Below are positions 1 to 14,300 of a DNA stretch of 64,000 nt, one piece after another. The notes beneath the pieces are model-generated. The model saw nothing but the letters and a program-made list of their open reading frames with translations, did no database searches and was not told the DNA's origin. The stretch is from Ricinus communis (Eukaryota; Streptophyta; Magnoliopsida; Malpighiales; Euphorbiaceae): assembly GCF_019578655.1 (NCBI RefSeq), contig NC_063259.1, positions 22,307,277 to 22,371,276 on the forward strand. Reading direction: 5' to 3'. A program made the translations under genes and the position numbers. Within the stretch, counting starts at the first letter, position 1. Every line of letters starts with the position of its first letter.

Positions 1-640
1 TTTTATCAGACATCTATCTTTTCCTCACATCGATGGAGTTTTAAGATCTGAATCGTACTCTTGATTCTCATTCAGATCTAAGAATCTAAAATTAAACCTT
101 TTGCCCTCGCATATGATCACAACATTTACTATTGATGCAACCAGGTCCAACCATAATGGCAACATAGCACATCTTCCACACCCTGTTTCATTACTACTTT
201 TATATCATCTTATCATTAAGAAAATCTAGAATCCCAGAAAGAGTAAAAGAAAAAGTCAAGTAGAATAATTTCATTTATTTTTTCGTGAATATCACAAGTA
301 AATTAATTTGGTTTATTGAAAAAATAGACAACCAGCCAGATGTTTTCACCCTAAAGTCATGTCAGTATTTCTTCTGTATTATGTAATACCATGCCAATCA
401 ACCTAGTAATACCAGACTTTTTCTTTGGACAGCTAAAAATTCTATGAACATCAAATATAGCCAGAACTTAAAATAAAACCACAAGAGGCACACAATTTTA
501 ACAAAGAATCCCATCCACAGATTAGTATTCTCAAGTCATAAAGCTACAAAAGTGAAACTGAAATATGCTCAATAATTTGAAAAATAAAAAATTACCATAC
601 AAAAGCATGATAATCCTAAGAAATCTATCTAGCAACTTAC

Positions 641-1818
641 GTTGAAGGGGCCTGCAACGAGCAATAAGCAAGAAAAACTGCAATCATTGCCCATACACCC
701 CTACGAGAAATAACAAACAGTAAGTAAATATCATAGCTTATGAAAGTAGAAAAGCAAGAAAACATTGACTGAACAAAACAGCTAAGTAGCACAAAACAAA
801 GTAACTGACCTCTTCACAGATGTAACCATGTCACCAGATGCACAGCTTTCAGGATCAAGGGCTCCACTTGCCCAACTGAATGCACAATATACAACCAAAT
901 TTAGTAAACAAATTTAACATTCAAACGACTGCAGCACTGTATCAAGAGACTCAGTTTTTCTCATACTTCATGTATCTTAAACAACAGAGTTGAAATATCA
1001 TATAAAAGCAAGGTTTTCTTTGGCAGCAATAATAATATGTGGAGTTCAGGATTCAAAATTGGAATGTTAATAGAGGCACATATTGGACTTTTGTGATCAC
1101 ATACAACTCAACTAACTGAATTTGATTAGCCTAAATCCAAAATTAAATGGCGTCAGCAATATCATTTGTGATCAGATGATGTTTAAAAATGAGAAGAGGA
1201 CAAAATTACAATATGAGTTACAAGATTCATATGATAGCATATAGGCTGTTTTCTGCTATATCATTTTTTAATACTGATTAAGAAGCAGAAAGCCCATTAT
1301 CTTATATGTTTCAGACCTGGAATGGTTCCATCATATGAGATTAAGAATAGAGCTGCTCCACAAGGCCCAAAACTAAACAGAAATCAGGAACAAGGGGAAA
1401 AGTACAAAGAAAAATCCCAATTAAAAAATACCAACTAGGAAGGAACGATGGGGAATTTGTGAAGAGGGCATATCCCCGTGAAGACATACACAAAGAGAGA
1501 TATTAAAACTGGAATAGAAATCTTTAGAATGCCAAACATTAACTTCTACCTAGTCCAATGTATCAAGTAGTAGTCAATTCATATATACAATAAACATCCG
1601 TAATCTCTCAACATTCAGATACCCATAAAAGAGAAAGTGCTTATTGATCAAATAGAGACTCACATAAGAAAGCATGCACCAATAAGTAACAATGAAATAG
1701 TACGAGGCTTGTATGCCCATGCTGTCCATGGATCTACATCACCAACACTTTCTAACAACATATCACCATTTACAAAATGATCCTTTCTTCTTGTTCTTTT
1801 ATGACCATTAAGCTCCAT
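641..1818 (-). CDS. PSS1: Phosphatidylserine synthase, base-exchange type (5' part, partial)
   Basis: This enzyme family exchanges the head group of an existing phospholipid for serine at the ER membrane, making phosphatidylserine. Three coding exons are visible on the minus strand: 1818-1664, 875-810 and 700-641. They join in frame across GT-AG introns to give the first ~94 residues. The N-terminus is short and basic, followed by DPWTAWAYKPRTISLLLIGA (first membrane segment), then SGALDPES and GVWAMIAVFLAY (second membrane segment). This order matches plant PSS1 (Arabidopsis At1g15110, from memory). The start at 1818 is the first ATG after a pyrimidine-rich acceptor at 1848-1850. The donor at 640 leads into an intron that runs off the left edge, so the catalytic part is outside the window. 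No frameshift or stop is seen in the visible exons. Confidence 0.9.
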
Positions 1819-4731
1819 AATCTCCCTTGCTTAGGGAGTGAAATTTCCTGAAAAAAATGAATGCGATGAGAGAGAGCTCAGAGCTACTATGAGAAAAAAA
1901 TAAATTCAAAACTTTCTATTAAATACCTAAAAATAAAGAGATCATTGAGTGTAGCAGCGAAAGGAATAAGAATCAGAAACAAATTGCAAATATGCCAGAA
2001 GGATGCAGACTTGTGAGAGATATTATTCTGCAAAGTGGATGGAATAGAATACATTGTGCAGTGTTGCATGAGCCAAACATGATGTGGTTGTGCATGAGTC
2101 AAAGATGTTATTATTAAGAATCCAGATTTTTTCAGCAATAATTTAAATTCTATGGCATTCCTACATATATTAAAAGACACCATTCATACATACTCCATGT
2201 CTCGTTGCTAATTAATTTAAATCTACTTCTTCAAATCAACATAAAGCAATCTCAGGAAAAAGTGCATTTGCCGCTGCATAAAGAAATTCTGGACAGCGGA
2301 ACTTCTATATGAATATTGGAATATTAGTAATAGCCATACTACCACTATGTTGAAGATATCACAAGATTACGAGAATATATTATACTACAACTTCTTTTCT
2401 GTTACAACTATCCTAAGTGCATAGGCTACACATAGAAATTCTGAACAGTAGAACTTATATAAGAATATTGGAATATTAGTAATAGTAATACATCCAGCAT
2501 GTTCGAGATATCAGAAGACTGAAAGAACATATTGCACTACAACTTCTTTTCTGTTACATCTATGATACCATGCCACAGCTTAATCTTTTTAGTAAGAGGT
2601 AATCCAAACACTTGCAGTTTCAAGAGGCAAACATACAACATAATCCTAAACAATATTTTTATGTAAAAAGTTCACCAACATGCATAGAGCTAACACTAAT
2701 AATATAATAACCATTGGCTTGATAGAGAAATGGTGGTTTCATAAACTTCCAGAAAATGAAGTCATACAGGAAGTAGCTCCATATCCAATTTTATTTCATG
2801 GCCCCATCCTACATTCTACATGATGATTTTGTTTCTTCAAATGATATAAATGCCACAACAGTGACATCCAATACAAATGGGACTACCAAAGTGACCTACA
2901 TGATTTGATTCAAAGAGAACATAAACATTACTCAACATAAGATACGAGAATCAAGAGGAACATTCCAATAAATGCAGTAAGCAAAAATACCAACCACCTC
3001 TTCTTACATAAAAGCATATGGTCCCTACAAAAAAATTGCCCTACAAAATTATGTTGTTTTTATATGATGTAATAGCAACTTCACAATAAATTCTCACCAG
3101 AAATTACCTATACCGATCATCAACTAGTTCAGGAATTTTATACAAATAAAGCAGCTGAAATCAACAAGGGGCTCAAGTTCTTCATTTAAAGCATATAACT
3201 TTTGAATAAAATAAATCAGCATGTCTTACTTCAAGGAATTGAGAAACAGTTAATTAAATTTACAAAAAAACTGAAAGTATATACTGTCATAATGAAAATT
3301 TTCCAAAACAAAAAAAAAAACAAGAAGAAGAAGAAAAAAGATGATTTGAAGCATAGATATTTTCTTAGAGATATAAATAATTCAACATCGAATGACACGA
3401 GTATGAAACTTGATTGAGATAAGATAACACGCAATTAATATCACATCCAGGTAAAGATATAATATCACTTCAACACAAACAAATATTAATTCTTTTATCT
3501 TTAAAAACTGGTTATTAACCCAGTTATATGCACTACTAATTTTTTTTTTTTAAAAAGAGCTAAGGAAAAAAGCTAAAAAGAATTTCATTTAAATACGTAA
3601 CTATCAAACAGTAAAAACTGTGCGATTAATAGAACAAATAATTGTTAAAAGCACCTTTATACCAAAAAGATCAGAAAGCGAATTCTTTTAGAAGTAATAA
3701 CAATGATACAGTAATTTACTAATAATGAAGAATACCAATTATTTAGAATTGAAGAAACCAAAAAGAAAAAAAACACATTACAAATTCGTAATAAAATTTA
3801 AGAATTTAAATCTGCCAAAATCCAGAAATGAAGCATAATAATTATATACACGTCTCTGCACTCTGCAGACTTCGCAGTGTAAATCTAATAAACCCATAAA
3901 AATAAAAATTGAATCATTGCATGCAATAAAAGGGAGCCATAAATTTAAACACAGCTTAAAGGAGCATATATATATTTGTATAATATTATATATAGAAAAC
4001 CGCCGAAATTAAGTAACAGCTTCTTGTTTAATTAGTAATTAGAAGCAAAATTACAAATTACGAAACAAAGTAACGGAAATTAAATAAACAAATAAAGAAC
4101 AAAACAAATACGTACAGTGGATAGATGCGTTTTCTCTTCTTTCTATCTCTCTCTTTTTGTTTTCTTTCTCCCTTCAAAGCAGACAGATTCAAGAACGGGG
4201 ACGTATATGAATATGTGTATTTGAATGTATAGACACAGAACTGATCTTCTTCTTCATCAAAAATAAATAAATAACCAAATAAAATTAATAAAATGAATAC
4301 AAGAACAAGGAAGTTTCTGTGTTTTTTCTGGGTACAGCAGTTACGTAGAAAGAGAGAGAAGGAGGGAGAGTAATAGCCGTACGATTAAGGGAAAAGGAGG
4401 AGAAGATCGAGACCCTCCGATCAGTGATTAAAGACCTGAAGAAGAAGAAGAAGAAGAAGAAGGAGGAGGAAGGGAGGCAAATGGAATAATAAGAAGAGAG
4501 GAAGGGAAGGCTCTACATACATATATATATAAATATGTATATATATATAGATAGGTGTTAGTGTCCGTTAACAGTTTTTCTTTTTTTTTTTCTTAAAAGG
4601 AAAAATCTGAATCTGAAATGAAATATAATCAGGAGATGACTGATAGATAGAAAGGTTTATTAGTTAAAAGTTCATTTGTTTCTGCAAAGCAGAGAGAGAG
4701 AGAGCGGCGAAAAGTTGTGTGCGTATATGTG

Positions 4732-4772
<41 letters not shown>

Positions 4773-4820
4773 GAAGAAGAAGATGATGAATTGATGATGG
4801 TGGTGATGATAGACAGACAC
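1819..4820 (-). other. Probable 5' leader intron, 5' UTR and promoter of the PSS1-like gene
   Basis: A clear acceptor with a T-rich tract lies just before the first coding exon (exon begins at 1847, 29 bases before the ATG). The 5' UTR is therefore probably split. A candidate donor reading GTACGT on the minus strand lies at about 4111-4116, which would make an intron of ~2.26 kb. Upstream of it (4117-4820) are purine-rich runs on the plus strand (CT-rich on the gene's strand), a GAA repeat near 4438-4462 and an AT microsatellite at ~4735-4769, common in plant leaders and core promoters. The intron holds no recognisable coding sequence but contains a ~152-bp tandem duplication (2282-2585). The exon boundary at 4116 is inferred, not proven. 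Confidence 0.45.
2282..2585. repeat. Two-copy tandem duplication, ~152 bp unit
   Basis: The block beginning AGAAATTCTGGACAG at 2282 recurs as AGAAATTCTGAACAG at 2434. Both copies continue through GAATATTGGAATATTAGTAATAG-like text and ACTACAACTTCTTTTCTGTT with scattered substitutions. It lies in the leader intron of the PSS1-like gene. Confidence 0.85.
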
Positions 4821-5629
4821 GATTAAAAAGATAGAGATAAAAAAAAATAATAATAATAATTAAAAAATAAAAGAAAAATTAAAAATCAAAAAGTACGACG
4901 GTCAAAGAGAGATTTGAAGATGTTTTAGATTTGCTGCTTTCTTTTTCATATTATTTTTTTCTTTTTTGCTCTCTCTCCGTCCCGTCCCGTGAGTGAAAGA
5001 AACTCATGCCTTTTTCTTTTATTCCTAAACTACCCTTTTTCATCTTCTCTAGTTGCCAACAGCATATTCCCTTCCCCTCTTTTTTCTTTTTCTTCTCTAA
5101 TGTAAAATTTCTTACCAAAAGAAAAAAGAGATAAATATATTATCCATTTTCAATTTGTATATATGCTCTCTGTCCTGTCAATATATCTATTTTCAATTTT
5201 ATATTGGTATTAGAGGATACAGTATTATAATTAATATTTTTAGATTTATAATATAATCATTCATTACTTATTATATTAATAACTATAATTTAAAAGATGC
5301 AAAATAACTATTTTTCTGAAAGATAAAAATTTATATTGCCATGTATAGTCTTAATAATTTTTATCCATTGTTATAAATATAAAATTTAAAAAAAAAATTC
5401 AGAATTCTAATAGAGTTTTTTTTTTTAAATCAATTTTTTTTGCTTAAATTTTTAACATTCTCCATCTTAAGAAAATAAGAAACCGAATGAAACTTAAAAA
5501 CTAAAAATTATTTATTAACAATATTTTTTTATATTTAAAATAAATAAAAATTATTAATTTAATTTTAAAAAAATTTAAATTTATTTTCTGCTCTACCACT
5601 GTCGTATGTAATATTATCATATATTCTCT

Positions 5630-5797
5630 AAATTAGAGAGACTTGAGCTCAATTCAAGCCTTCCTATAGCGGTGTCAATAGTGATAGACCGACTTATAAA
5701 TTAGGCGGTGATCCCTTATTGAGGTATTGTTAGCTTATTCGGCTCACGGGGTCACGATTTTATTCTTTAAAGCCTTAAAAAAAAAAAAAAAAAAAAG
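5630..5797 (+). mobile_element. Possible retroposed fragment ending in poly(A)
   Basis: A ~150-bp block of near-balanced base composition (CGGTGTCAATAG, AGGCGGTGATCCC, CGGCTCACGGGGTCACG) sits abruptly inside AT-rich DNA. It ends in about 18-19 consecutive A residues near 5778-5796. An A-tail on a compact block suggests retroposition (a SINE or a processed fragment). No target-site duplication was found, and the source is unknown. Confidence 0.3.
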
Positions 5798-6825
5798 GTG
5801 ATAAATGCTTTTGAAATCTCAATGAATATAGGATGTGATGTGATCCCTAAATTTGCCATCACTAGAAAAATAAGTCACATGAGAAAAACAGGAAGGTAAC
5901 AGAGGAAGAACAAAACCCTTACTCAAAAGGAGAAAAAAGATCAAACAAGAATAACAACTTTATCTAATAATTGACAAAATAAAAGGTAAAAAGCATATAC
6001 CAACATTTTATGGAAAGATTTAAATCTTTTATTAGAATAGTAAAATTAGAGGGCGCAGCCCAAAAAAGGGTGAGCTTTGAAAAGCATAAGAGATTGGAAA
6101 AAAAGAAAAAATAAATAAATTAGTTACTGTTTTTGGTTCCACTTGCCTTTCTTATGGATTTTTACTTTAGATGGGCAGAAAAATTGATTTGTATTGACAT
6201 TGTAATCTATTAATATATGCACAAAAGTAAACATTTTGATATAGGAAAATTATTATTATTTTATTTGTTTTATTATAAGAAAAGGAGAAATATTGAAACT
6301 TAAAGTCTTATTTAAATTTAAATATGTACATGGTATTAGAATAAATAATTGTGATTATTTTTTTACCATAATTTAAAAAAAGAATTTCTATAAAGTAATT
6401 TACTTAAGTACTTTTATAAATTGAATAAAATTTAGTTTTAAAACATGCGTGCATATAATTAGATTAAAAGGTTTTGTATATGGGAGAGAATATGATATCC
6501 AAATTCAAATTCAAAAGCTAACTTTTTCTTTTCTTGAAATTACTTATCATCATCATCATCATTTTGATTATCAAAAAGAATATCCAAAGTATGATTTAGT
6601 AGTGTTTAATATCATGTTAATGATGAGACTAGATTCTGTTTGACCACTAAATGGCTATTTGCCACCACTGTTAATCTCTTTTTCAAGGGACTTTCTACAA
6701 AGAAAATGTGGTGTGTAATAATAAAGTCATCATCCTATCCAACCAAAAGATGGTAGGCAAATAATGGCTCTATCATTATAGGTTATGCAAAAATATGGTA
6801 GAGAAAAAAGGAAGGGTTTACCCGC

Positions 6826-6875
6826 TAGCTTAATTGATAAAATCTCTCATCACCATGCTATATAGATTCGAAATC
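6826..6875 (+). mobile_element. Possible tRNA-derived SINE remnant (A and B boxes)
   Basis: TAGCTTAATTG at 6826-6836 fits the pol III A-box pattern TRGYNNANNNG. GATTCGAAATC at 6865-6875 is close to a B box. The ~28-base gap between them is a little short but near that of tRNA-derived promoters. No cloverleaf can be folded, so this is not a tRNA gene. A degenerate SINE head is the best reading. The same A-box-like word recurs at about 15412 without a B box. Confidence 0.3.
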
Positions 6876-8299
6876 AAATGTCTATTCACGCATGATTACA
6901 TTAGTCGATTATAAAAATCAATTTATTACTTTTCAGTTTTGAACTGTTATATAGTTAATCTTTTTAGATAGTAATCAATAGCTAAACAGTTTCGGTGCAG
7001 ATAATTTTTAAAATTTTTTAAAACAATAATAAAAGCACAAGCGAATTATCCAAACTACTTTACCTTATCTCTAATGATGATCTCTAATGATGTGGGGATG
7101 GTAATTGCAAAACCCATCCCAAAGAATGTTTAGCAAGATATGAATAAGATGGAAGCTATTCTTATTTGTTTTAAAACAAAATATACATTAAAAAGGGGGG
7201 GATATAGTAAAATGTGAGGTGTAAAAGGGAAGAGTTATTTAAAAAAAATGGTGGCTCATTATAAATTAATAATGGTCCCAATAATAAATGGAGATTGTAC
7301 CTCTAAGGTCAAAATGCTGTTTTACAGCCAGTGGAGACTTTTAGCAGGCAGTAGGAGTGCAAAGGCTTAAAGGGACAACACGAAAGGGATAGTTATAAAT
7401 GACACAACAGAATAAGATAACTTATTGGAAGAGGAACCAAAATTTTCTTCTTCTTCTTCTTCCTTTTTTTTTTTTTTTAGAAAACATATAAAAGGAAAAA
7501 AAAAAATTAATTATTATAATAATTATTTTTCTTTTTTGAGAATGAAAGGGACCACAAACAATAGTCAAGCACTAAGTCTTCTTGTTCTTGGGTTTTGATA
7601 GACTTCAATTTTCATTTTTCTTTTCCCATCTTTTGGTCTGGAATGGATCAAAAATTAGTAAATGTATTGAAGTTCAGTATTTTACAATTTTAAAACATTT
7701 ACAACTTTATAATTAATAATATTATTATTAATAATATTTATTTAATATATTTACATTTATTAGGAACTATAACTTCACTATTTTTTTTTTTTTTAGTTCT
7801 TGGGAATTCTAATTTAACATATTTAACTGTAAAATTTTTGTTCTGATATACACACACATGACTTGTTACATTTATAATCACCAATCAAAGAGTTAAAGAA
7901 TATTATATAATTTTTTTGTAATTATCTTATGTATTACGGATGTTAATTAAATGCTAATCATATAGTTTATTTTAGTAAATCTAAAATTGATTCGTAGCAT
8001 TACTTAATGATAATAATTAATATATGACAATAATGATTGATATGAATATTGAGGAAAAATTTTAATTTGTATTTCTTATTTAATATCTTTTATCATTTTG
8101 TTATTCTAATTATTTCCATTCATATCGTTTTATCCCCTTTTGTTTTTTCTAATCTAATAAAGTATATTCTTTAATTGCTTAGTGTAATTAATTAATATAA
8201 TAAATAATTAAATATTTTAATTTCGTACCACATAAATGAAAATATTGGCTTCACTTTAAATTAAAGAGAATTATATAAATATAATTGTCTCCATCCATC

Positions 8300-8303
<4 letters not shown>

Positions 8304-8369
<66 letters not shown>
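8304..8369. repeat. (TA)n microsatellite, ~66 bp
   Basis: About 33 uninterrupted TA dinucleotides. A long perfect run like this is likely to vary in length between individuals. Confidence 0.95.
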
Positions 8370-8372
<3 letters not shown>

Positions 8373-11300
8373 CCTTATTTACTTGAGACTTATATCAAAT
8401 TTTATTATATATGATTATTTAATGTCATTATATATCAATTTTGAACTTAATATCCAACTAATTAAGTGTACAAGACAGATTTATTTATAATTTAAAGTAC
8501 GGTGTTACACTATAGAGTGATCATGGATTAATAATTTATATTAATCAGATTTTTTTATAAATAGTAACTTTTTTTTAATATATATACATTTAAAGTTAAT
8601 TTAGAATATGTCGCAGTGACAAATATTTTATTATTTAGACTATAAATAGAGATTGATTGATTAGTTTAGTTAATAACTTACAATGATCAAACTTTTTCAT
8701 AAATATTTATCTTATTTTTCAAACCATAAGTGGAGATTGATTAGATAATTCCTTTTTTCTGGGTGATTAAGCTAGCAATTGTTTTCTCAAATCCTCACAA
8801 AGTTTCTCTTAGCTATCAATAGCTCATGCTACCTACCATATAGTATATGGATTCATATTTTCATCAGCATGTACATTTTTGTTTGGTATTGCACACCTCT
8901 TCTGCTATGTATCAACTTTATACATTTCAATTCACCTTTAGAGTATTAGACTATAACCATTAAATCTAGCCATCATTAAATAAAAATACCCATCCACATT
9001 AAGTTAATTGGTAAAGAAGTAATAGAATTTAATTTAAATCCAATAAATATTAAAATAGTCAAAAATTAATACTTATAAATTATTTATATTTCTTATTTTT
9101 TAACGATGTGAAATTTTTATATATTGAAATTATTTCTTTAAATTTAAGAGATAGAAGGTTAATGTAATAGTTCTTATTTTAACAAGCCATATGATAAATC
9201 CTATTTATATTAATTACTTTATTATTTTTATTATTTCACTGATTTCTGTTAGTATATTATGTTTTTCAAATTTCTTAAGTTCAGTCTCACTTTTAGAGGA
9301 GAGTTATTATTTTTAGGAGTTGCAGATTTTTTTTTTTTAAAAAAAAACCCTATATAAATAATAAGGATATTTAACATTTAAAAAAACAAAATGCATTAAA
9401 AAATACATTTTTTATAAGTTTCACAACCCAAATAATATTTTTTTTGGAACAGTAAAAAAATGAAAGAGTCAAATTTTAAGGGAAATCTATGAAGAATAGG
9501 TAAAAATTGAATTAAATCAGATTAAAAAGATAAGAAAAAGCAGAGAAAAAAATTATGTAGATAAAAATAGTTGTGGAAGTACCAAATTTAAATAAAATGG
9601 GGACAACAAACTGCCACTCTTAAGTGGCCCAAGAAGAGAAATAAATGGGTGCTAAAGAAAGACATACACATAGAGACAATATTGGTCAACCCAATAATCT
9701 CATCCTCAATTAATGTAACCTGCAAAATATTTGTATTATTATAAGGTATATATTATTATGATTGGTCCTACTCATATTCCTATTAATTTTTAGATGCCTA
9801 TATATACTCTTCTCTGTCCAGGGGAACAGTACCTGTATATACTCATTTTTTCCTGCTCACTGATTATGTCTACCCTCTCTTAATATCCTACCTGAATAAA
9901 TGATCAAAATCATGGGGAATTTTTTTCCCTTTTTTTCTTTTTTATTTTCTTGGGAACCAAGGAAAAAAAATGAAAAAAAAAAATACATTTGTTGAAAGAA
10001 TAATCCAGCTGGGAGAATGAAATTTATAGTTGTTTTGCATTAAATACTAACCTATAATTATGAAAGAAAGGGCTCCACTAGTGGGTTCCTTTTGGTGGAT
10101 GTCTCCAATTAGGTAAGGTTCCTTGTACATAATTCCCTTTTATCATCTTTTTGTTTTTAGGGCAACAAAAAAAGAAAAAGAAAAGAAGGGAACTTTTTTA
10201 AATAAATAGAAACATATGCAAGTAAGATTTATGCTGGCTTTTATTCTTTTGCCATTAATTTGAGCCTTGGAGAATGAAATTATAACAACTATTTGATTGT
10301 ATTCCATTTAGATGATCATGTCTGTCATTTCTTTATTCCTATTTAATCAATCACACTGTCTTTTTATATGTACCACTTGGATTTGACAATATAAAAATTA
10401 ATTGTTTTGCATCTTCTTTTATTTTTTTTCTTGCAAAATTATATGCCTTATAGTGACAAATATTGGAAATGTTTATTTACCTTCTGAATTTTCATCCAAT
10501 ATTTTATTGGAGGCATTGTGTCTGTCACATTGCAATGAAAGAAAATCAGAAACTCAAGAATTTGTTTTGCAAAGTGACCATCATCTCTAAAGATTTTATA
10601 TTAAAATAACATTTTATTTCTTACTGGGAATAATCTATTTTTAAAAAATAATTAAAAAAAAAAACAGAAAATGTCTTAGTTTCTATTATTTGATTACTCA
10701 TAGAAAACCACTTTAAGATTATTTTATGATATTTGAATATTTTAAAAAATTAAATTTTTACTCGTGTGTGTTAAATATGAATATTAATTATTCTAACTCG
10801 TTATTGTTTAAGAAATGAAATAATATATATTTAGATTTAGGATCTAATAATTTTTAATGAATAAATACAAATATAAAGATAATATTATATTTATTTTTAA
10901 TCTTATTGTGAATCTATAGTCATTTAGATAATTTTAAAATTTAGATAGTATTTGTATAAATAAATAAAATTTATATAATTCTAAAATTTATTTTAATTAG
11001 AGTTGATATTAGATATAATTCAATTAGATTATTATTACTGGTGCTATTACTATTACTATAATAAAGGTCTTATGATATGTTGATATTTTTTTTATTTGAT
11101 AATATTTTTAACATTTTTTTATGAACTTTTTAATCTATTAATTTGCGGAATGATTCTACTGTATTATTTTGATATACTTATTTTTTTATTTTAATGAACT
11201 ATGAATATCTACAAGTATATATATAAATATTGTACAAGTTATTTCTATCATATATTATCTTTATTTATTTATTATTATTGTCACGTTATTTTAGCATGTT

Positions 11301-14300
11301 GTTTTAATTATTTACTTATTATATTGATATTAGATTAAATATATAATAATAATAATAATAATAATAGATAATAGATAATATACTACTTATTAGGATTAAA
11401 GATTATTGTATGATAGAAAAACTAGTTAATTAGTTAATACACTATAAAAAAATATAATAGCAATGTAATTTTGTAAGATTAGTATCATTATTGATTTAAA
11501 ATTTTAAAATTAGACTTAACAAATAACCAAATTAACTTGAATAATTGAAGAGTTAAGGTCCGTTAGTAAATATATTAATGATTTAATACAGAAAAATTAT
11601 ACACTAAAAATATAATTATTTAATTGTAGTCTAATTTATTCGTAGAAAAAAAATCATTTAAATTATTATTTAAATTTTATCATACTGTTATGTTTAAATC
11701 ATGTCAATTACTTTAAAATTATTGTTAATTTTATAACGATATGATCATTAAGTTGAAAATTGTATATTATTAATTTAAAATCTAAAATTACTTTAAATCA
11801 TGTCAATTACTTTGTCTAACTTACATCATATATTATTAGAAAATTATGATAATACATATAATATATATACTTTACCTTATACATACTATTAAAAATATAT
11901 TAATATATAATTTAGTATATTATTTTATCTTTACTTATTACATTTACATGATTTCATCGCTTTACTTGTGAAAAACAAAATAAATAAATACCTACCAATG
12001 TATCAATATTACTTCTAATAGACTCCGGCTATTATTAATTTTTCTTTTAATATATAAGATATTTTCCATTGACTAATTTTTTTAGATGCATCAAATATAT
12101 AAAAATTGGAAAATATATTTTTTCCGAAACAAAAGAGACTTTATCAGATGCATCATATATTCTTCATAATTGAGTAATAAAATATTTATAATGGATCAAA
12201 AAGAGAATATTTAAACTGGAAGATGTATATCTATTTCTTTTGTTTTCAGTTAAAAAAGAAATTGGTCTAAATGTAAATAGTTAAGAAAGAAGTGGATGAA
12301 CAAGCAATTAATTTTAAAAAAATATATTAGAAGTATCCATTTTTTTATTTTCTTAGTCAAATTTACGGTATTTTTTTTTTCATTTTTACTGTGTTAAATA
12401 TCAGAAATATAGTTTTTTTATTTATTTTTCAATTTACAGTTTTAGTTGATTTTTGAATAAAATAACTAAAACAAATAACTGAATACACCATAAATTTTAA
12501 AAAGTTTTAAAAAATACAATAAAAACACATTCTTAAGATATTTTTGAAAAGTTGCCCTTTATTTAATATATCAATCCTAAGCTAACACCTTAATGATGCA
12601 ATTTGAGCTAGTTAGTTATCACTATCAGTTATGTTAATGTTGGATCCGAATGCCAAAATTATGCCTAATCAATGCACTCTGCAAAAATAGAAAAAGGGCA
12701 TATATGAAACTTTCTCATGTATTATGTAGTTGTTTAAATAGACGTATTTAGGCTAATTTGGCCCTTAACTACATTTTTTCAAGTTTAACTACCTCCTGAA
12801 TTTAGTTTTTTTTTTTTTTTTTGGAAAATTGAACCTTAAGAAAAAAAGTTAAGGATCCAAATCGGCCCTTTAACTGATGATGTTTTTCTTATGAGGTCTT
12901 AAAGTTTAACTTTTGCTAAACAAGCACAATATCTGTTAAATTTATTGTTTATAATATATAGTATGTGAACGTGTGTGTATTGCATATATTTTATATTTAA
13001 TATAATTGTATATAGTTAGTGTAGTTATAAAGTATAACACAATAATAAATATGAGCATATTTCGCAGCACCAATGTTTTTCTTTTTCTAAAAATAATTAA
13101 TTTTTTTGGTTATTAATAAAAGTGAAAAGGCTAAACTCTTTGTACCACAAAGATAGGATGAAAAGGTGGTTCCTCCAAACTTAAGCAAAAGCACATGACT
13201 GTTTCCTTGGATTTGTGGTGTCTCTGGCACATTGAGGTTCCTTTGCCCCCCTCATAAAAAGTATGAGTTCTATTTTGTGGTAAAGCTTTTATCCATTGTC
13301 TTCTTGATGCTTACCACTAATCCAATAACCCAATAATTAGTATCTTAATTTAATTAAATTGGGGAGTACAAAAAAAAATAGACCATTTAAAAGTGAATTT
13401 AAAGCAGGTCAGCGTCATGTTTGGTTGAAATCTATGAAATTTATAAAATTTATTTTTAAATTTAAAATATTATATATTTTAATTAAAATAAAAATTAATT
13501 TAGAATTTTCCGTAATTAAATTTATAAAATTTATTACAGTTAAATTAAATTCTAACAAAACAAATAAAATTTCTTAAATGAATTCCACGTTAGTAAGTCG
13601 ATATATTTTATATCACTAAAATATTTTTTTAGTTTTAATATTTTTATTTTTATTTTCTTTCGTGTCTTCTCGCTCAATAGAACAAACTCCTTCCAAATTT
13701 CAACTAAACACGATAATAATAATAAAAATATTAAATATTCTTAGCACCAAAATTTGGAAAAATAACTTTGTTTAACATTTTGTATGTGTGAAAAATCTCA
13801 ATCAAAAGACTAATGACAACAAAAAATATCAGACAAAAATTTCACCATCATTGGCTATGCTTTGGTTAGACAATTATGCAAGCATTAACAGAAGAGACCT
13901 TATATCTTTAAAAAAGAAGAAGAAGAAGAAGAAGAAGGGTTCCTCTTCACTTGGTCTATTATGTTTAAAAATTGCCAAGGAACATCCCCCCAACATTTTC
14001 TTGGCCCATTAAATTGTGTCATGAGATTCACAAAAAAAACTTTTATAAGTATAAAAACAAAGAGTGGCTCCCAAAAAGAAGGCCCCTCTCTCAGTTTCTA
14101 ACAACTAAAGAAAAGGAAAATGATCCACACAACACAAAAACAAAAAACCCTAAAAATTGTCAATTTCAATCGAGACTCGAGTGACACTGTTATGGTTGGC
14201 AAAGCTTCTCTTTTAATTAATTAATTTATTTTTCTAAAATACATTTTATAAATAATAATTTTTCATTTTTTTCAAAACTTTTGTCAATTCGAATTCGCTG

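Noticed and set aside
6826..6875. tRNA gene
   Set aside because: The boxes are present but no acceptor, D, anticodon and T stems can be paired, so at most a SINE relic.
13359..14184. Three 70-75-codon open frames
   Set aside because: Lys/Asn/Ile-rich translations of AT- and A-rich DNA; not credible genes.
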